From the NCBI RefSeq assembly GCF_051192575.1, contig NZ_JBPJSQ010000001.1, positions 211,161 through 275,160 on the forward strand: DNA of 64,000 nucleotides, in the 5' to 3' direction. This DNA is from Aestuariimicrobium soli (GTDB lineage: Bacteria > Actinomycetota > Actinomycetes > Propionibacteriales > Propionibacteriaceae). The position numbers were made by a program, and so were the translations under genes. Each line of letters opens with the position of its first letter. The stretch's first letter is position 1. The notes under the pieces are model-generated. The model ran no database searches, was not told the origin of the DNA, and was given only the letters and a program-made list of their open reading frames with translations. Shown here piece by piece: positions 37,079 through 48,111 of this stretch.

Positions 37079-38371
37079 TCAGAGCAGACCGCGCGACTTC
37101 AAGCCGAGATAGTGGTCGGCGAGGGCCACCGGCAGGGTCGCGGGTGGCTCGTCCAACACGGTGACTCCCAACTTCTGCAGCCCTCGTGAGGTGCGCTGCC
37201 TGCGGGCGGTGGCGTCCTCGGCGGCGGCCGCCTGGTAGACCTCGCGGGCTGACTCGCGCTGGGCGCTCATGGCGACCAGTGCGTCGTCGGAGACCGAGGC
37301 GACCACCACCCGATGGCGGCGGGCGAGCACCTGCAGCGCCGGCGCCAGCGATTCCTCGACCGCCGCCGGTTCGAGGGGGGTGATCAGCACCAGCAGGGAG
37401 AACTTGGTGCCGGCCTCGGCGATCGCCGACCCCAGACGCGTCCAGTCCGCCTCGACCAGTGCGGGTTCGAGCTGGCTCATCGCCTGCGTGATGCGGGGGA
37501 GGGCGTCGGGGCGCTGCACCGCCTTCACGGTGGCCAGCACCTCGCGGTCGCCGGCCAGCAGGTCGACGCGGTCACCGGCGCGCACGGCCAGGGCCGACAG
37601 CAGCTGCACGGCGTCCATGGCCGTGTCGAGGCGGGGCACGTCGCCCACCCGACCGGCCGATACACGCGAGGTGTCGAGCACGATCATCAATCGCCGATCG
37701 CGTTCGGGGCGCCAGGTGCGCACCACCACGTTCTGCTTGCGGGCCGTGGCGCGCCAGTCGATGGAGCGGACGTCGTCGCCCTCGACGTAGTCGCGCAGTG
37801 AGTCGAACTCGGTGCCCTGGCCGCGGGTGCGGGTGAGGGCCCGACCCTCGAGTTGCTGCAACTTGGCCATCCGGCTGGGCAGGTGTTTGCGGCTCGGGAA
37901 GGCCGGCAGCGCCCGCAGCAGACCGGGCGTGTCGAACCCCACCTGCCGGGCCGCCAGGCCGAGCGGACCGACCACCCTGATGGTCACCGATCGGCAGACC
38001 AGGTCGCCACGGCGGCGCGGAAGTAGCGGTGTGGTGAAGCGTTCGCGCTCCCCGGCGGGCAGCGAGAACCGGTGACGGTTGGGGTGGGCCCCGGCCGAGG
38101 GTTGCCAGGCGTCACGCAGCATTCCGCGGCGGCGTCGTCCGCCGGTGTTGGTCACCAGCAGGCTGGTGGACGTGGGCTCGTCGACCCGTCCCGGCGCCGT
38201 CGGCTCCCGCTCGATCACGAGTCGACGGGGGCTGGGCGCGACGATGGCGTCGAGGGCGACCAGCACCAGCACGAGGGCGGTCCAGGCCAGCGCCGTCACC
38301 CACGTGGGCCACAGCACACAAGGGACGATGCCAACCAACATGGCCAGCACCGCTCGTCCGGTGATCACCAT
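37079..38371 (-). CDS. DUF58 protein (vWA-like)
   Basis: A 430-residue protein with two N-terminal membrane helices (about 3-45), a beta-rich region, the DUF58 signature EFDSLRDYVEGDDVRSIDW near residue 195, and a vWA-like domain starting MIVLDTSRVSAG near 238. DUF58 proteins are the usual partners of MoxR AAA+ ATPases; they probably bind the substrates or metal-dependent partners that MoxR remodels. The gene starts 4 nt after moxR. The ATG at 38371 is chosen over one 36 nt upstream inside moxR. Confidence 0.9.
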   Translation of the reverse strand: MVITGRAVLAMLVGIVPCVLWPTWVTALAWTALVLVLVALDAIVAPSPRRLVIEREPTAPGRVDEPTSTSLLVTNTGGRRRRGMLRDAWQPSAGAHPNRHRFSLPAGERERFTTPLLPRRRGDLVCRSVTIRVVGPLGLAARQVGFDTPGLLRALPAFPSRKHLPSRMAKLQQLEGRALTRTRGQGTEFDSLRDYVEGDDVRSIDWRATARKQNVVVRTWRPERDRRLMIVLDTSRVSAGRVGDVPRLDTAMDAVQLLSALAVRAGDRVDLLAGDREVLATVKAVQRPDALPRITQAMSQLEPALVEADWTRLGSAIAEAGTKFSLLVLITPLEPAAVEESLAPALQVLARRHRVVVASVSDDALVAMSAQRESAREVYQAAAAEDATARRQRTSRGLQKLGVTVLDEPPATLPVALADHYLGLKSRGLL

Positions 38372-38375
38372 CGGT

Positions 38376-39352
<977 letters not shown>

Positions 39353-39356
<4 letters not shown>

Positions 39357-40585
39357 CGACGTCGCACCTCTTCCTCCAGTTGGGCCAGGGTCTGCGCGCG
39401 CAGCACCATGGTGTCGTCATCGATCACGGTTCCGGTGTCGGTCAGCACCTGCGCGACCTCGCGGGGGTCGCGCCCCGTGGCAGCGGCCACGGCGCGGACG
39501 AGTTCCTCGTCCGGGGAGTCGTGGGGCAGTGCCAGCACCTGGCGAAGCCGGGCGCGGGTGGCTCGTTGCAGGGAGCCGACCGCGCGGTCCCGGGCCCCGG
39601 CCCGGTGGTAGAGCTGCCCCCGGCTGATGGTGGTCTCGATCGCCTTGACCACCACGGGCATCCGCTCGGTCACGAGGGGCCCGAAGCGGCGTGCCTGCCA
39701 CAGGGCCGCGACCACGATCGTCCACGTCAGCAGCCGCTGCACCGCGTCCCACCACGGCGGCAGGATGCCCGCGAGGCCGGGCTGGTCGGAGGGCTCGTCG
39801 GTCGCGATCTGCTCGTTCTCCGACGAATACCAGACGAGATCGTGGCTGCTGCCGAGCAGGGTCAGCCCGAGGGCGGCGTTGTCGCCGTCGAGAATGTGGC
39901 CATTGGTGAGCAGCGTCTCGTCGGCGAGGGCGATCACCTCGGGGTTGCCGGGCTTGCGCACCAGTGCGTGCGCGTTCGAGGACGAGTCGCTCTCGAGGGG
40001 GAAACACCCTTCCAACGGCGCACCGAACGACTGCCGGTAGCCCCGCAGGGTGTCCGACTCGCCCTCGAGCGCGACGCGAGTGGTCTGCCCGATCGCGTCG
40101 AGCGAGCACTCCGCGCGCGACTCGACCGCGCCGGTGCCGCCGCTCTGGCTGACGCCGGTCAGGCCGAGGCCCCGCAGCACGGCGCTTCCCTGACCGAGCA
40201 GCACCACCCGTCGATACCCGCTGGCCTGCGCCTTCACCGCCTCCAGACCCGGGCCGATCAGGTAGTTGTCGCGGTTGGTCACGACCAGCGTCGCCCCCGC
40301 GGGGGGCGTGTGGCTGGTCAGCTCCGCCGACGTGCGCACGACGGTGACCGACACGCCTTGCTTCTGCAGCACCTGGCTGAGGGCCTGCATGCCTTCGCGC
40401 TTCTGGTTCTCGGGGTCGTTGTCGCCGAACTGCTTCGCGGGCCACAGCACCAGGGTTGCCACGACCGCGAGCGCGATCACGGCCACCAACCAGAACGTCA
40501 GGGATCGTCCCTGACGCGCCAGGAACGGGCGGTGGGCCGTGGCCACGCCCGAGGGTGCGGGTCGACTCGGCGACGGGCTGCTCAT
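39353..40585 (-). CDS. DUF4350 membrane-anchored protein
   Basis: A 410-residue protein with one helix near residues 32-49 and a second near 285-300. Between them is a likely extracytoplasmic domain typical of DUF4350 (PENQKREGMQALSQVLQKQG, then LVVTNRDNYLIGPG). The C-terminal ~110 residues are cytoplasmic and helical. It belongs to the MoxR operon with 4-bp overlaps at both ends. Function unknown. Confidence 0.85.
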
Positions 40586-41265
40586 CGGCCCACCTCCGCC
40601 GTCGCGGTGCGGTGCTGGGGCCGCGCGGCCTGCAACTGGTCGTCGAGTTGCTGCACGAACGCCACGTCGGCCGCCGTCGTGGGCGGGACGGACGCCTGGG
40701 CGAGTCCCTCGGCGACTCGTTCCCGATAGGCGGCCCGGTCGAACAGGTCGGCGGCGCGGTGCATGGCCTGGGCGTGATCGCCGAAGACCTCCGAGACCCG
40801 CAGCGCCACCTCCTGGGCGGTGTCACCCGGACGACGCCCCAGCACGGTGCGCCGCACCATGTCGGCAACGATGGCCCGGTAGGCGCTGATCAGGGCCTGG
40901 TCGTACTCGCCGCTGCCGAGCAGGGCCGTCGTCCGCGATCGGTAATCGGCGGCGCTGAGGGTGGCGTCGACCAACGCGCTGCCGCCCGCCTCACGGCGGG
41001 AGCGACGTGCCTCGGGGCGGGAGCGCCAGACGAACCAGACCACCCCAGCCAGGACGGCCACCACGATCACGGTGACGAACACGTTGTTGGGGGAGGGGAG
41101 TCGGTCGGGCACGGAGGCGTCGAGGATGCGACGCCACAGGTCACGCAGCCAGCGTTCCAGCCACGACACCGGGCGTTGGTAGCCGCTGCGGCCCAGTTCG
41201 TCGGCGAGCCAGCGTCTGGCCTCGTCCGGTGACGGGCGCAGGGGAATCTCGAGCAGGGGAAGCAT
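40582..41265 (-). CDS. DUF4129 membrane protein
   Basis: A 227-residue protein with a single helix at about residues 64-82 (NVFVTVIVVAVLAGVVWFVW) and a cytoplasmic DUF4129 domain with YRAIVADMVRRTVLGRRPGDTAQE near residue 130. These C-terminal domains often occur in transglutaminase-like proteins of MoxR loci. It starts 7 nt after the stop of the preceding gene. Confidence 0.85.
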   Translation of the reverse strand: MLPLLEIPLRPSPDEARRWLADELGRSGYQRPVSWLERWLRDLWRRILDASVPDRLPSPNNVFVTVIVVAVLAGVVWFVWRSRPEARRSRREAGGSALVDATLSAADYRSRTTALLGSGEYDQALISAYRAIVADMVRRTVLGRRPGDTAQEVALRVSEVFGDHAQAMHRAADLFDRAAYRERVAEGLAQASVPPTTAADVAFVQQLDDQLQAARPQHRTATAEVGR

Positions 41266-41272
41266 GGACGAG

Positions 41273-42490
41273 TCAGTGGTTCAGCTGGTTGAGCAGGGCG
41301 ACGTCGTAGCCTTCCCTGCGGATCTTCAGATCCAGGGTGATCAGCGACATCAGGGCGGCAGTGATGGGTGCAGTCACGATGCTGGGCAGCACGCTGGCCG
41401 CGACCTGGGTGATGGCGTAGCCCGCGGAGGAGACGTCCCCGTCGGACGAGCCGGCGCCGCTCGTGAGCGTCACCAAGAGGATCTGCACGGGGGTCGACAC
41501 CATGCTGGTGACGATGGACATCACGATGCTCACCAGCAGGACGGCGCCCACGACGCGCCAGAACGACCCCCGGGTGAGCGACCACGATTGGCGGATGGCG
41601 ACGACGGGCGACAGCCGCGACCAGATCGTCTCGGGGCCGGCCGCGACCGACTTCATCTGCAGGATCATTGCCACGACCCAGGCGGCCAGCACGGCCACGA
41701 CCGTGACGAGCACGAGCACCACGATCGTCTGGGAATCGGCGTTCCCCTGGGTGGTCACCGCCACGATGATGCCGGCCATGACGCCGCCCACCACCAGGAT
41801 CGGGGCGAGCACCAACAGGCCCACGAGCAGGCTCGTGCCCAGATAGGGCAGCAGTCGTCCCTTGACGACGGCCCACGATTCCGAGAACCCGGGTTTGCGC
41901 CCCAACACGGCCTCATGGGTGGCGTGCATCACGATCGGTCCCACGAGCAGGGTGGCGAGCGTCAGCGGCAGCACGCTGAACATCATTCCGACCAGCGTGC
42001 CGATGGCCTCACCCAGTGCGGGCTCGAGCGAGGAGAACTGCGAGAAGGCTTGGGCGCTGAGCAGCGCCAACGGGATCGACACCGCCAGGGCGACGACCTG
42101 CACCATCAGGCTCACCAGAATGGTGCCCTTGGGGTTGAACCGGATGACATTGACCGGCCCGCTGAAGAAGTCCCCGAAGTCAAGGGGCTTGATGGCCAGG
42201 ATGCCCGGCTTGATCACATTCCACAGGGTGCGCCCGGGAGGCAGGGACCCCTGGGGAGGGCCGTACCCCTGCTGGGTGTAGGGCTGCTGGACGTAGGCGG
42301 GTTGCCCGTAGGGCTGCTGGACGTAGGTGGGCTGACCGTAGGGCTGCTGGCCGTACCCGGGCTGACCGTAGGGAGGTTGCTGACCGTAGCTGGGCTGACC
42401 GTAGGGAGGCTGCTGCCCATACGACGGGGGCGCGGGCTGCTGAGAGGCCCCGGGGGCGGCCCAACCGTGGTTCTGACCGTCCTGCGACAC
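41273..42490 (-). CDS. Multipass membrane protein with N-terminal YGQQP repeats
   Basis: A 405-residue protein. Residues ~22-75 are Tyr/Gln/Pro-rich repeats (YGQQPPYGQP type). The rest has about six long helices, resembling the membrane domain found in glycerophosphodiester phosphodiesterases (GPDPase membrane domain) without the catalytic part. It heads the MoxR operon. Such YxQP-rich N-termini are often flexible cytosolic tails. Function unknown. Confidence 0.75.
   Translation of the reverse strand: MSQDGQNHGWAAPGASQQPAPPSYGQQPPYGQPSYGQQPPYGQPGYGQQPYGQPTYVQQPYGQPAYVQQPYTQQGYGPPQGSLPPGRTLWNVIKPGILAIKPLDFGDFFSGPVNVIRFNPKGTILVSLMVQVVALAVSIPLALLSAQAFSQFSSLEPALGEAIGTLVGMMFSVLPLTLATLLVGPIVMHATHEAVLGRKPGFSESWAVVKGRLLPYLGTSLLVGLLVLAPILVVGGVMAGIIVAVTTQGNADSQTIVVLVLVTVVAVLAAWVVAMILQMKSVAAGPETIWSRLSPVVAIRQSWSLTRGSFWRVVGAVLLVSIVMSIVTSMVSTPVQILLVTLTSGAGSSDGDVSSAGYAITQVAASVLPSIVTAPITAALMSLITLDLKIRREGYDVALLNQLNH
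42265..42424 (-). repeat. Coding repeats for YGQQPPYGQP-type units
   Basis: Degenerate tandem repeats of about 12-30 nt (core CCCTACGGTCAGCC on the coding strand) encode the Tyr/Gln/Pro tail of the membrane protein. Copy number may vary between strains. Confidence 0.75.
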
Positions 42491-42556
42491 GCTGTCCTCC
42501 TTGCGCCGATCGCACCATCGCGGTGCGGGTCAGGACGACCCTACCGGCCAGCCCGG

Positions 42557-43096
42557 TCACCGGCCCCGCAGCGCCTGACCCAGGATGTCGAGGAGCACCT
42601 GCTGCATGCCACCGGACGAGCTCTGGCCTGCGCCGCCACCCAGCACTCGTCCGAGAATGTCGCCCAGCACGCCACCGACGCCGCCGGACGATGCCTCCGC
42701 ATCCTGGGCGTCGGCCCCGGCGGTCGGGGCACCGCCGCGATTCTGCACCTGCTTCACCAGCCAGGCCATCACGATCGGGGCGAGGATCGGAATCAGCTTC
42801 TTGACGAGGCTCTCGCCCCCCACATCGCCCAGAATGTGGCGGGCGATCTTGGCACCGTCGCCGGTGTCGACGTCGTCGAGGTCGATGCCGCCGTCGATGA
42901 GGCTGGAATCGTGGTCGCCGAGGGCCGAGGCGAGCGACTGGGCGCCCTCGGGCTCCTGGGCGTTGGCCTGCAACCCACCGACCAGCTGGGGCAGGGCCTG
43001 GGCGGCTGCCGCACGCACGTCTGCGGGATCCTCGCCGAGTTGATTGGCGATCTGGTCGATCGGCAGGCTGGTGAGCAGGTCGTTGAGGTCAGACAT
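42557..43096 (-). CDS. DUF937 family protein
   Basis: A 179-residue protein with the DUF937 layout: SDLNDLLTSLPIDQIANQLG at the start, HILGDVGG near residue 88, and a glycine-rich C-terminus with repeated GGVLGDILGRVLGGG. A hydrophobic segment (LIPILAPIVMAWLV) could bury in the protein core. AAGGAG precedes the ATG and TAGCGT (43144-43149, minus) gives a ~40-nt leader. Function unknown. Confidence 0.85.
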   Translation of the reverse strand: MSDLNDLLTSLPIDQIANQLGEDPADVRAAAAQALPQLVGGLQANAQEPEGAQSLASALGDHDSSLIDGGIDLDDVDTGDGAKIARHILGDVGGESLVKKLIPILAPIVMAWLVKQVQNRGGAPTAGADAQDAEASSGGVGGVLGDILGRVLGGGAGQSSSGGMQQVLLDILGQALRGR

Positions 43097-43180
43097 CGGA
43101 ACTCCTTGTCGGGGACGCTCGGCAGGTGCGGCCGATGAGGGTGACGCTAGCCGCCGCAGGGCCCCCGGGGAGGGGTTGCG

Positions 43181-44515
43181 TCAGGAATCGCGGCGCGACC
43201 AGCGCGCCCGCCAGCGACGCCACTCCCTGGCCAGGGCATCGGGCCACGGCGGCACGGCCAGCCCCTCGGCCGCGTTCAGCCGACGCACCTGCGGTCGCAG
43301 CCAGTAGACGCCGACCAGGCCGATGGCGAACATGACCAGTTGCGTCGTCCACGCGATGCGGAAGGCCGAGCGGGTGTAACCGCCAGCCAGATCCAGGACG
43401 ATCCCGAACAGCAGCATGCCGGCGACGCCGAAGCTGAAGGCGCCCATGATCACCACCCCCGTGGCGGTGCCGATCCGGCTGGCGAGGTTGCGAGTGCGGG
43501 CCACCTCGATGCCGATGTTCGAGCCGGCGGCATTGGCCGAGAGGGCGATCATCCACACCACCAGCGCCCACAGGGGCGGCCGGTCGAAGGCGACCACCAG
43601 GGTCAGCGTGGCGATGTTGGCGCCGGCGACCGTGAGGGAGAAGTTCGACAGGCGCAGGGGGTGGCGGGGTGCCAGCCAGCCGATGACCGGGCCGGCGACC
43701 AATCCCGAGACGACGAGCAACGCGAACAGTCCGGAGACCTGAGCGGGTGGCAGTCCGACCCCGCGTTCGAGATAGGGAAAGCCCCACATCATGGCGAACA
43801 CCAGTCCGGGGAAGCCGGCGACGGCGTGCAGGAAGAAGCCGAGGCGGGTGGCCGGATTGCTCCACACCTGCCGGGCGGTGTCGATGAAACTGAAGTCCTG
43901 GTCGGCGCCGCCGTGCACCCGCTGGCCGTCCGGCCGGTTGCGCAGCAGCGTCCACGCGGTGACGGCGGCCAGGGCCGACACCACCGCCAACAGGGTGAAC
44001 GCCGGCGACCAGCCGCGGGAGCGCAGGAACGCGGCGAACGGGATCGTCGACAGCAACTGCCCGATCTGGCCGAACATGCTGGTCAACTGCACCAGCATGG
44101 GCACCCGGCGTGGGCTGAACCACGAGGGCAGCAGGCGGATGACGCTGGTGAAGGTGAGGGCGTCGCCCATGCCCACCAGCACGCGGGCCGCCACGGCGGG
44201 CACGAGCGCCTCGGAGCCGGCCAGACTCAGTTGCCCCAGCGCCATGATGGCTGCCCCCGCTCCGATCACCACCCGGGATCCGAACCGATCGGCCAGCAAC
44301 CCGGCAGGCACCTGCATCGCCGCGTAGGTCAGCAACTGCACCACGACGAACAGACTGAGCACGCTTGCCAGCACGCCGAACCGCTCGGTGGCCGCGAGCC
44401 CGGCCACGCCGAAGGACGAGCGTTGCCAGATCGCCGAGACGTAGACCAGCACCGCCACCAGGTAGATGCCCCAACTGCGCCGGGTGTCGTGCAGGGGGTG
44501 AGGGGCGGCGTCCAC
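43181..44515 (-). CDS. MFS transporter
   Basis: A 444-residue transporter with twelve helices. The loop between TM2 and TM3 has DRFGSRVVIGAG, the MFS motif A. The substrate cannot be inferred; overall pattern resembles anion/sugar-phosphate or hexuronate-type MFS. GTG at 44515 is chosen because TAGGGT lies 7 nt upstream; an ATG 9 nt earlier would overlap the -10. It is divergent from nothing close and lies 21 bp after the phosphoketolase gene on the same strand. Confidence 0.87.
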   Translation of the reverse strand: MDAAPHPLHDTRRSWGIYLVAVLVYVSAIWQRSSFGVAGLAATERFGVLASVLSLFVVVQLLTYAAMQVPAGLLADRFGSRVVIGAGAAIMALGQLSLAGSEALVPAVAARVLVGMGDALTFTSVIRLLPSWFSPRRVPMLVQLTSMFGQIGQLLSTIPFAAFLRSRGWSPAFTLLAVVSALAAVTAWTLLRNRPDGQRVHGGADQDFSFIDTARQVWSNPATRLGFFLHAVAGFPGLVFAMMWGFPYLERGVGLPPAQVSGLFALLVVSGLVAGPVIGWLAPRHPLRLSNFSLTVAGANIATLTLVVAFDRPPLWALVVWMIALSANAAGSNIGIEVARTRNLASRIGTATGVVIMGAFSFGVAGMLLFGIVLDLAGGYTRSAFRIAWTTQLVMFAIGLVGVYWLRPQVRRLNAAEGLAVPPWPDALAREWRRWRARWSRRDS

Positions 44516-44522
44516 GCCCCTC

Positions 44523-44528
44523 ACCCTA
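44523..44528 (-). promoter_or_regulatory. Leaderless -10 (TAGGGT) for the MFS gene at 43181-44515
   Basis: Read on the minus strand, TAGGGT is 7 nt from the GTG at 44515 and sits between it and the phosphoketolase stop. Confidence 0.5.
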
Positions 44529-44536
44529 GAGCGGCA

Positions 44537-46996
44537 TCAGCGGGCGACGGCGGGCTGTCCGTTCTCGCTGAGGTCTTCGCGGGGTTCGGCCGCGGGGTCG
44601 CCGGCCAACACCCAGTCGCGCACCTCGGGCATGTCTTCGAGGTGCTCGCGGATGTAGGTCTCGTGCCGCTCCAACTGCCGCTGGCACCACGCCTTCAGCT
44701 CGGCCATTCCCCGCACCTTGCGGCGCGAGTTGTGGATGGCGTCGATCACCAGGTGGTAACGGCTCGCCTGGTTGCGCACCACCATGTCGAACGGGGTCGT
44801 GGTGGTGCCCTGCTCGATGAACCCCCGGCAGTGGAAGCGGTCGACGTCGGGGCGTCCGTGCACCAGTTGGTGAATGGTTCCCGGGTATCCGTGGAAGCTG
44901 AACACCACGTCGACGGTGTCGGTGAACAACTCGCGGAACAGCTCCGGGGTCATGCCGTTGGGGTGATCCTTGGGGCGCGCCAGGGTCATCAGGTTGACGA
45001 CATTGACCACCCTCACCCGCAGGCCTGGCAGGTGCTGCTTGAGGATCTCGGCGGCGGCCACCGTCTCCATGGTGACGACGTCGCCGGCGCAGCCCAGCAC
45101 GATGTCGGGATCGTCCTCGGTGGAGAGGTCTTCGTTGCCCGCCCAGTCCCACACACTGGCACCACGCCGACAGTGTTCATGGGCCTCGGCCAGTGTCAGG
45201 TACTGCAGTTGTGGCTGCTTGTCCTGCACGATCAGGTTGACGTGGCTGCGACTGGTGAACGCGTGGCGGGCCACCGAGAGCAGGCAGTTGGCGTCCGGCG
45301 GCAGGTAGATGCGGGCCACGTCGCCGCGGTGCTGCATCACGTTGTTGATCAGGCCAGGGCCTTGGTGGGAGAAGCCGTTGTGGTCGTTGCGCCAGGCCGT
45401 CGACGACAACAGGATGTTGAGGCTGGGCACCTTCGCCCGCCAGGGCAGGTGATTGGCTTCCTCGAGCCACTTGGCGTGCTGAATCGTCTGACTGGCGCTG
45501 ACCATGGCGAATGCCTCATAGGTCGCGAACAGTCCGTGCCGCCCGGTCAGCGTGTAGGCCTCCAGCCAGCCGTGGCAGTTGTGCTCCGAGAGCACCTCCA
45601 TCACCCGACCGTCGCGCGAGAGTTGCACGTCGTCGTCCGTGACCGATTCCAGCCAGGTACGGTCCGAGACCTCGAAGACTGCGCCCAGGCGGTTCGAGTT
45701 GGTCTCGTCGGGGCAGAACAGGCGGAAGCTGTCGGGGTTGCGGCTGTAGAGGTCGCGCATCAGCGCGCCGAGCACCCGGGTCGACTCGCTGCGGGTGGTG
45801 GCCGGCGCCTCGACGGCGATCTCGTAGTCGTCAATGTCGGGCAGGTCGAGGTCGCGGGTGAGCAGGCCCCCGTTGGCATGGGGTTGGGCCGTCATGGCCA
45901 GCTCGCCCTCGGGGTTGTTGCGGGTCACCAGCTCGACCGGACGACCGTCGGCGTCGAACAGCTCGTCGGGACGATACGACCGCAGCCACTCCTGCAGCAG
46001 CCGACGGTGGGCGTCGTCCTCCTTGACCCCGGCCAGCGGCACCTGATGGGCCCGCCAGGTGCCCTCGATGAGCACACCGTCGACCTCGTGGGGCCCGGTC
46101 CAGCCCTTCGGTGACCGCAGCACGATCATCGGCCAGCGCGGACGACCCTCGAACGCATTCCCGGCGCGGGCGTCGGTCTGGATGGTGCGGATGCGGCCCC
46201 AGGCGTGGGCGAGGGCCTCGGCGAAGCGCTGGTGCATGCCGGGCAGGTCGTCACCGTCGACCTCGATGACCTCGTACCCGTGGCCCTCGAACAGGCTGCG
46301 CACCTCGTGGCGGGGCTTGCGCGAGAGCACGGTCGGGGCGGCGATCTTGCCGCCGTTGAGGTGCAGCACGGGAAGCACGGCCCCGTCGCGGGCCGGGTTG
46401 AGGAAGCTGATGCCCTTCCACGAGCCCTCGAGCGGGCCGGTCTCGGCCTCACCGTCGCCGACCACCGCCAGCGCGATCAGGTCGGGGTTGTCGAAGACGG
46501 CGCCGAAGGCGTGGATCAGGGCGTACCCGAGTTCGCCGCCCTCGTGGATCGATCCCGGGGTGGTCACCGACGCGTGCGAGGGAATGCCGCCGGGGGCGGA
46601 GAACTGCCGGAAGAACGTGGCTAACCCCGCGGCGTCCTGGGTGACATGGGGGAAGTTGTGGGTGTAGGTGCCCTCGAGCCAGCTCGCGCCTGTCAGGGCA
46701 GGGCCACCGTGGCCGGGCCCCGCGAGGTAGATCATGTTCTGGCCGGTGTGGCGGATCAGTCGGTTGCAGTGCGAGTAGATGAACGCCAGACCGGGTGAGG
46801 TGCCCCAGTGCCCCAACAACCGGGGCTTGATGTGGGCCGGCTCGAGGTCGTCTCGCAGCAGCGGGTTGGCCTGCAGGTAGATCTGGCCGACGGTGAGGTA
46901 GTTGTTGGCGCGCCACCAGGCGTCGACGGTGGCGAGGTCGGCGTCGTCGAGGGTGGCGAGTTCGGTGACGGTGGTGCTCAGGTCAGCAGTGCCCAT
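44537..46996 (-). CDS. xfp: Xylulose-5-phosphate/fructose-6-phosphate phosphoketolase
   Basis: An 819-residue thiamine-diphosphate enzyme that splits xylulose 5-phosphate (and often fructose 6-phosphate) with phosphate into acetyl phosphate and glyceraldehyde 3-phosphate or erythrose 4-phosphate. The ThDP motif is GDGEAETGPLEGSWKG near residue 180; GHWGTSPGL near 62 and SHEGPG-like FSHQGPGLINNV are also seen. The gene stands alone with a leaderless promoter. With the PPi-phosphofructokinase it suggests flexible sugar catabolism. Confidence 0.94.
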   Translation of the reverse strand: MGTADLSTTVTELATLDDADLATVDAWWRANNYLTVGQIYLQANPLLRDDLEPAHIKPRLLGHWGTSPGLAFIYSHCNRLIRHTGQNMIYLAGPGHGGPALTGASWLEGTYTHNFPHVTQDAAGLATFFRQFSAPGGIPSHASVTTPGSIHEGGELGYALIHAFGAVFDNPDLIALAVVGDGEAETGPLEGSWKGISFLNPARDGAVLPVLHLNGGKIAAPTVLSRKPRHEVRSLFEGHGYEVIEVDGDDLPGMHQRFAEALAHAWGRIRTIQTDARAGNAFEGRPRWPMIVLRSPKGWTGPHEVDGVLIEGTWRAHQVPLAGVKEDDAHRRLLQEWLRSYRPDELFDADGRPVELVTRNNPEGELAMTAQPHANGGLLTRDLDLPDIDDYEIAVEAPATTRSESTRVLGALMRDLYSRNPDSFRLFCPDETNSNRLGAVFEVSDRTWLESVTDDDVQLSRDGRVMEVLSEHNCHGWLEAYTLTGRHGLFATYEAFAMVSASQTIQHAKWLEEANHLPWRAKVPSLNILLSSTAWRNDHNGFSHQGPGLINNVMQHRGDVARIYLPPDANCLLSVARHAFTSRSHVNLIVQDKQPQLQYLTLAEAHEHCRRGASVWDWAGNEDLSTEDDPDIVLGCAGDVVTMETVAAAEILKQHLPGLRVRVVNVVNLMTLARPKDHPNGMTPELFRELFTDTVDVVFSFHGYPGTIHQLVHGRPDVDRFHCRGFIEQGTTTTPFDMVVRNQASRYHLVIDAIHNSRRKVRGMAELKAWCQRQLERHETYIREHLEDMPEVRDWVLAGDPAAEPREDLSENGQPAVAR

Positions 46997-47002
46997 GTGG
47001 TC

Positions 47003-47008
47003 ACTGTG
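47003..47008 (-). promoter_or_regulatory. Leaderless -10-like CACAGT for the phosphoketolase gene
   Basis: Minus-strand CACAGT lies 6 nt before the ATG at 46996, which is therefore preferred over an ATG 18 nt upstream. Confidence 0.35.
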
Positions 47009-47097
47009 TCCCACGCCGGGGTCCCGGTGCAGCAGTCGGACGAAATCCGCCCCGACCGGCGGTCCCTCGGCGCGATCAGGCCGGGCGGAGGGTGTCG

Positions 47098-48111
47098 TCA
47101 GCCCAGCAGGTCGAGCAGGGCCGACTCCAGGGCGGTCTGGCGGGCGGTGGCGGATCGGAACCGTCGGGAGGCGACCTCGCCGATGGTGGTGCCAGCGGCG
47201 TGGAGGTCGATGATCCGGGGGTCGATGTAGGACTTGCGGGCCACGGCCGGGGTGTTGCCGAGGTAGGCGGCCACCTCGAGCACCGCCTGTCGGACGGCTC
47301 TGGCCCGCGCGGCCGCGGTGTCGACCGGCTCGTCGGTGGTCGCCAGCACCTCGGCGGCGATCACCCCGGCGTGCCAGGTGCGGAAGTCCTTGGCGGTGAA
47401 GTCGCCGTCGAACAGGTCGTGCAGGTAGGCATTCACGTCGGAGCTCGTGAGGTCACGCCAGGCTCCACGCCGCTGTTCGGCGACCGGCCCGCGGTGAGCC
47501 AGCAATCTCGTGCTTCCTCGTCGGGAGCGCATCCGGTCGAGCGACTCGATCGCGGGCGGATCGTCCACCTCGACGCGGTGGGCGATGCCCGACTTGCCCG
47601 TGAAGGTGAAGACCAGGGCGCCTGCCCGACGGCGCACGTGCCGGTGTTCCAGGGTGGTCAACCCGAACGATCCGTGGGCATCGGTGTAGGCGTCGTTGCC
47701 GATCCGGAAGTAACCGACGTCGAGCAACCGGACCGCGGTCGCGCAGGCCCGCTCGAGAGGCATGCCCGCTAGCTCGAGGTCGCGGGACACCTGGCGCCGC
47801 ACCCGTGGCAGCAGCGCCGCCGCGGAGGTCACCCGGTCGAACTTGCTGCGGTCGCGGCGCTCCCGCCACTGCGGGTGGTACAGGTACTGCCGGCGGCCGG
47901 CGTCGTCTGTGCCCACCGCCTGCAGGTGGCCGTTCTCCACGGGGCAGATCCACAGGTCGGTCCACGCGGGTGGGATGGCGAGCGCCTTGAGGCGCTCGAC
48001 CTGGTCTGCTGGGAGGGCATTGCCGTCGTCGTCCACATAGCGGAAGCCCCGCCCCGAACGCTGCCGGGTCCAGCCCTGCATCCTCACCGACACCCGTCTC
48101 AGGCGAGGCAC
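47098..48111 (-). CDS. DNA topoisomerase IB
   Basis: A 337-residue poxvirus-type topoisomerase I. Catalytic elements: the RIGNDAYTD region (about residue 134), GKSGIAHRVEV (lysine), TAKDFRTWHA near 245 and the tyrosine nucleophile in VARKSYIDPRI near 302. It relaxes supercoils through a 3'-phosphotyrosine. Chromosomal copies in bacteria are accessory. The GTG start overlaps a short upstream ORF. The 101-nt gap downstream of phosphoketolase's start is otherwise empty. Confidence 0.92.
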   Translation of the reverse strand: MPRLRRVSVRMQGWTRQRSGRGFRYVDDDGNALPADQVERLKALAIPPAWTDLWICPVENGHLQAVGTDDAGRRQYLYHPQWRERRDRSKFDRVTSAAALLPRVRRQVSRDLELAGMPLERACATAVRLLDVGYFRIGNDAYTDAHGSFGLTTLEHRHVRRRAGALVFTFTGKSGIAHRVEVDDPPAIESLDRMRSRRGSTRLLAHRGPVAEQRRGAWRDLTSSDVNAYLHDLFDGDFTAKDFRTWHAGVIAAEVLATTDEPVDTAAARARAVRQAVLEVAAYLGNTPAVARKSYIDPRIIDLHAAGTTIGEVASRRFRSATARQTALESALLDLLG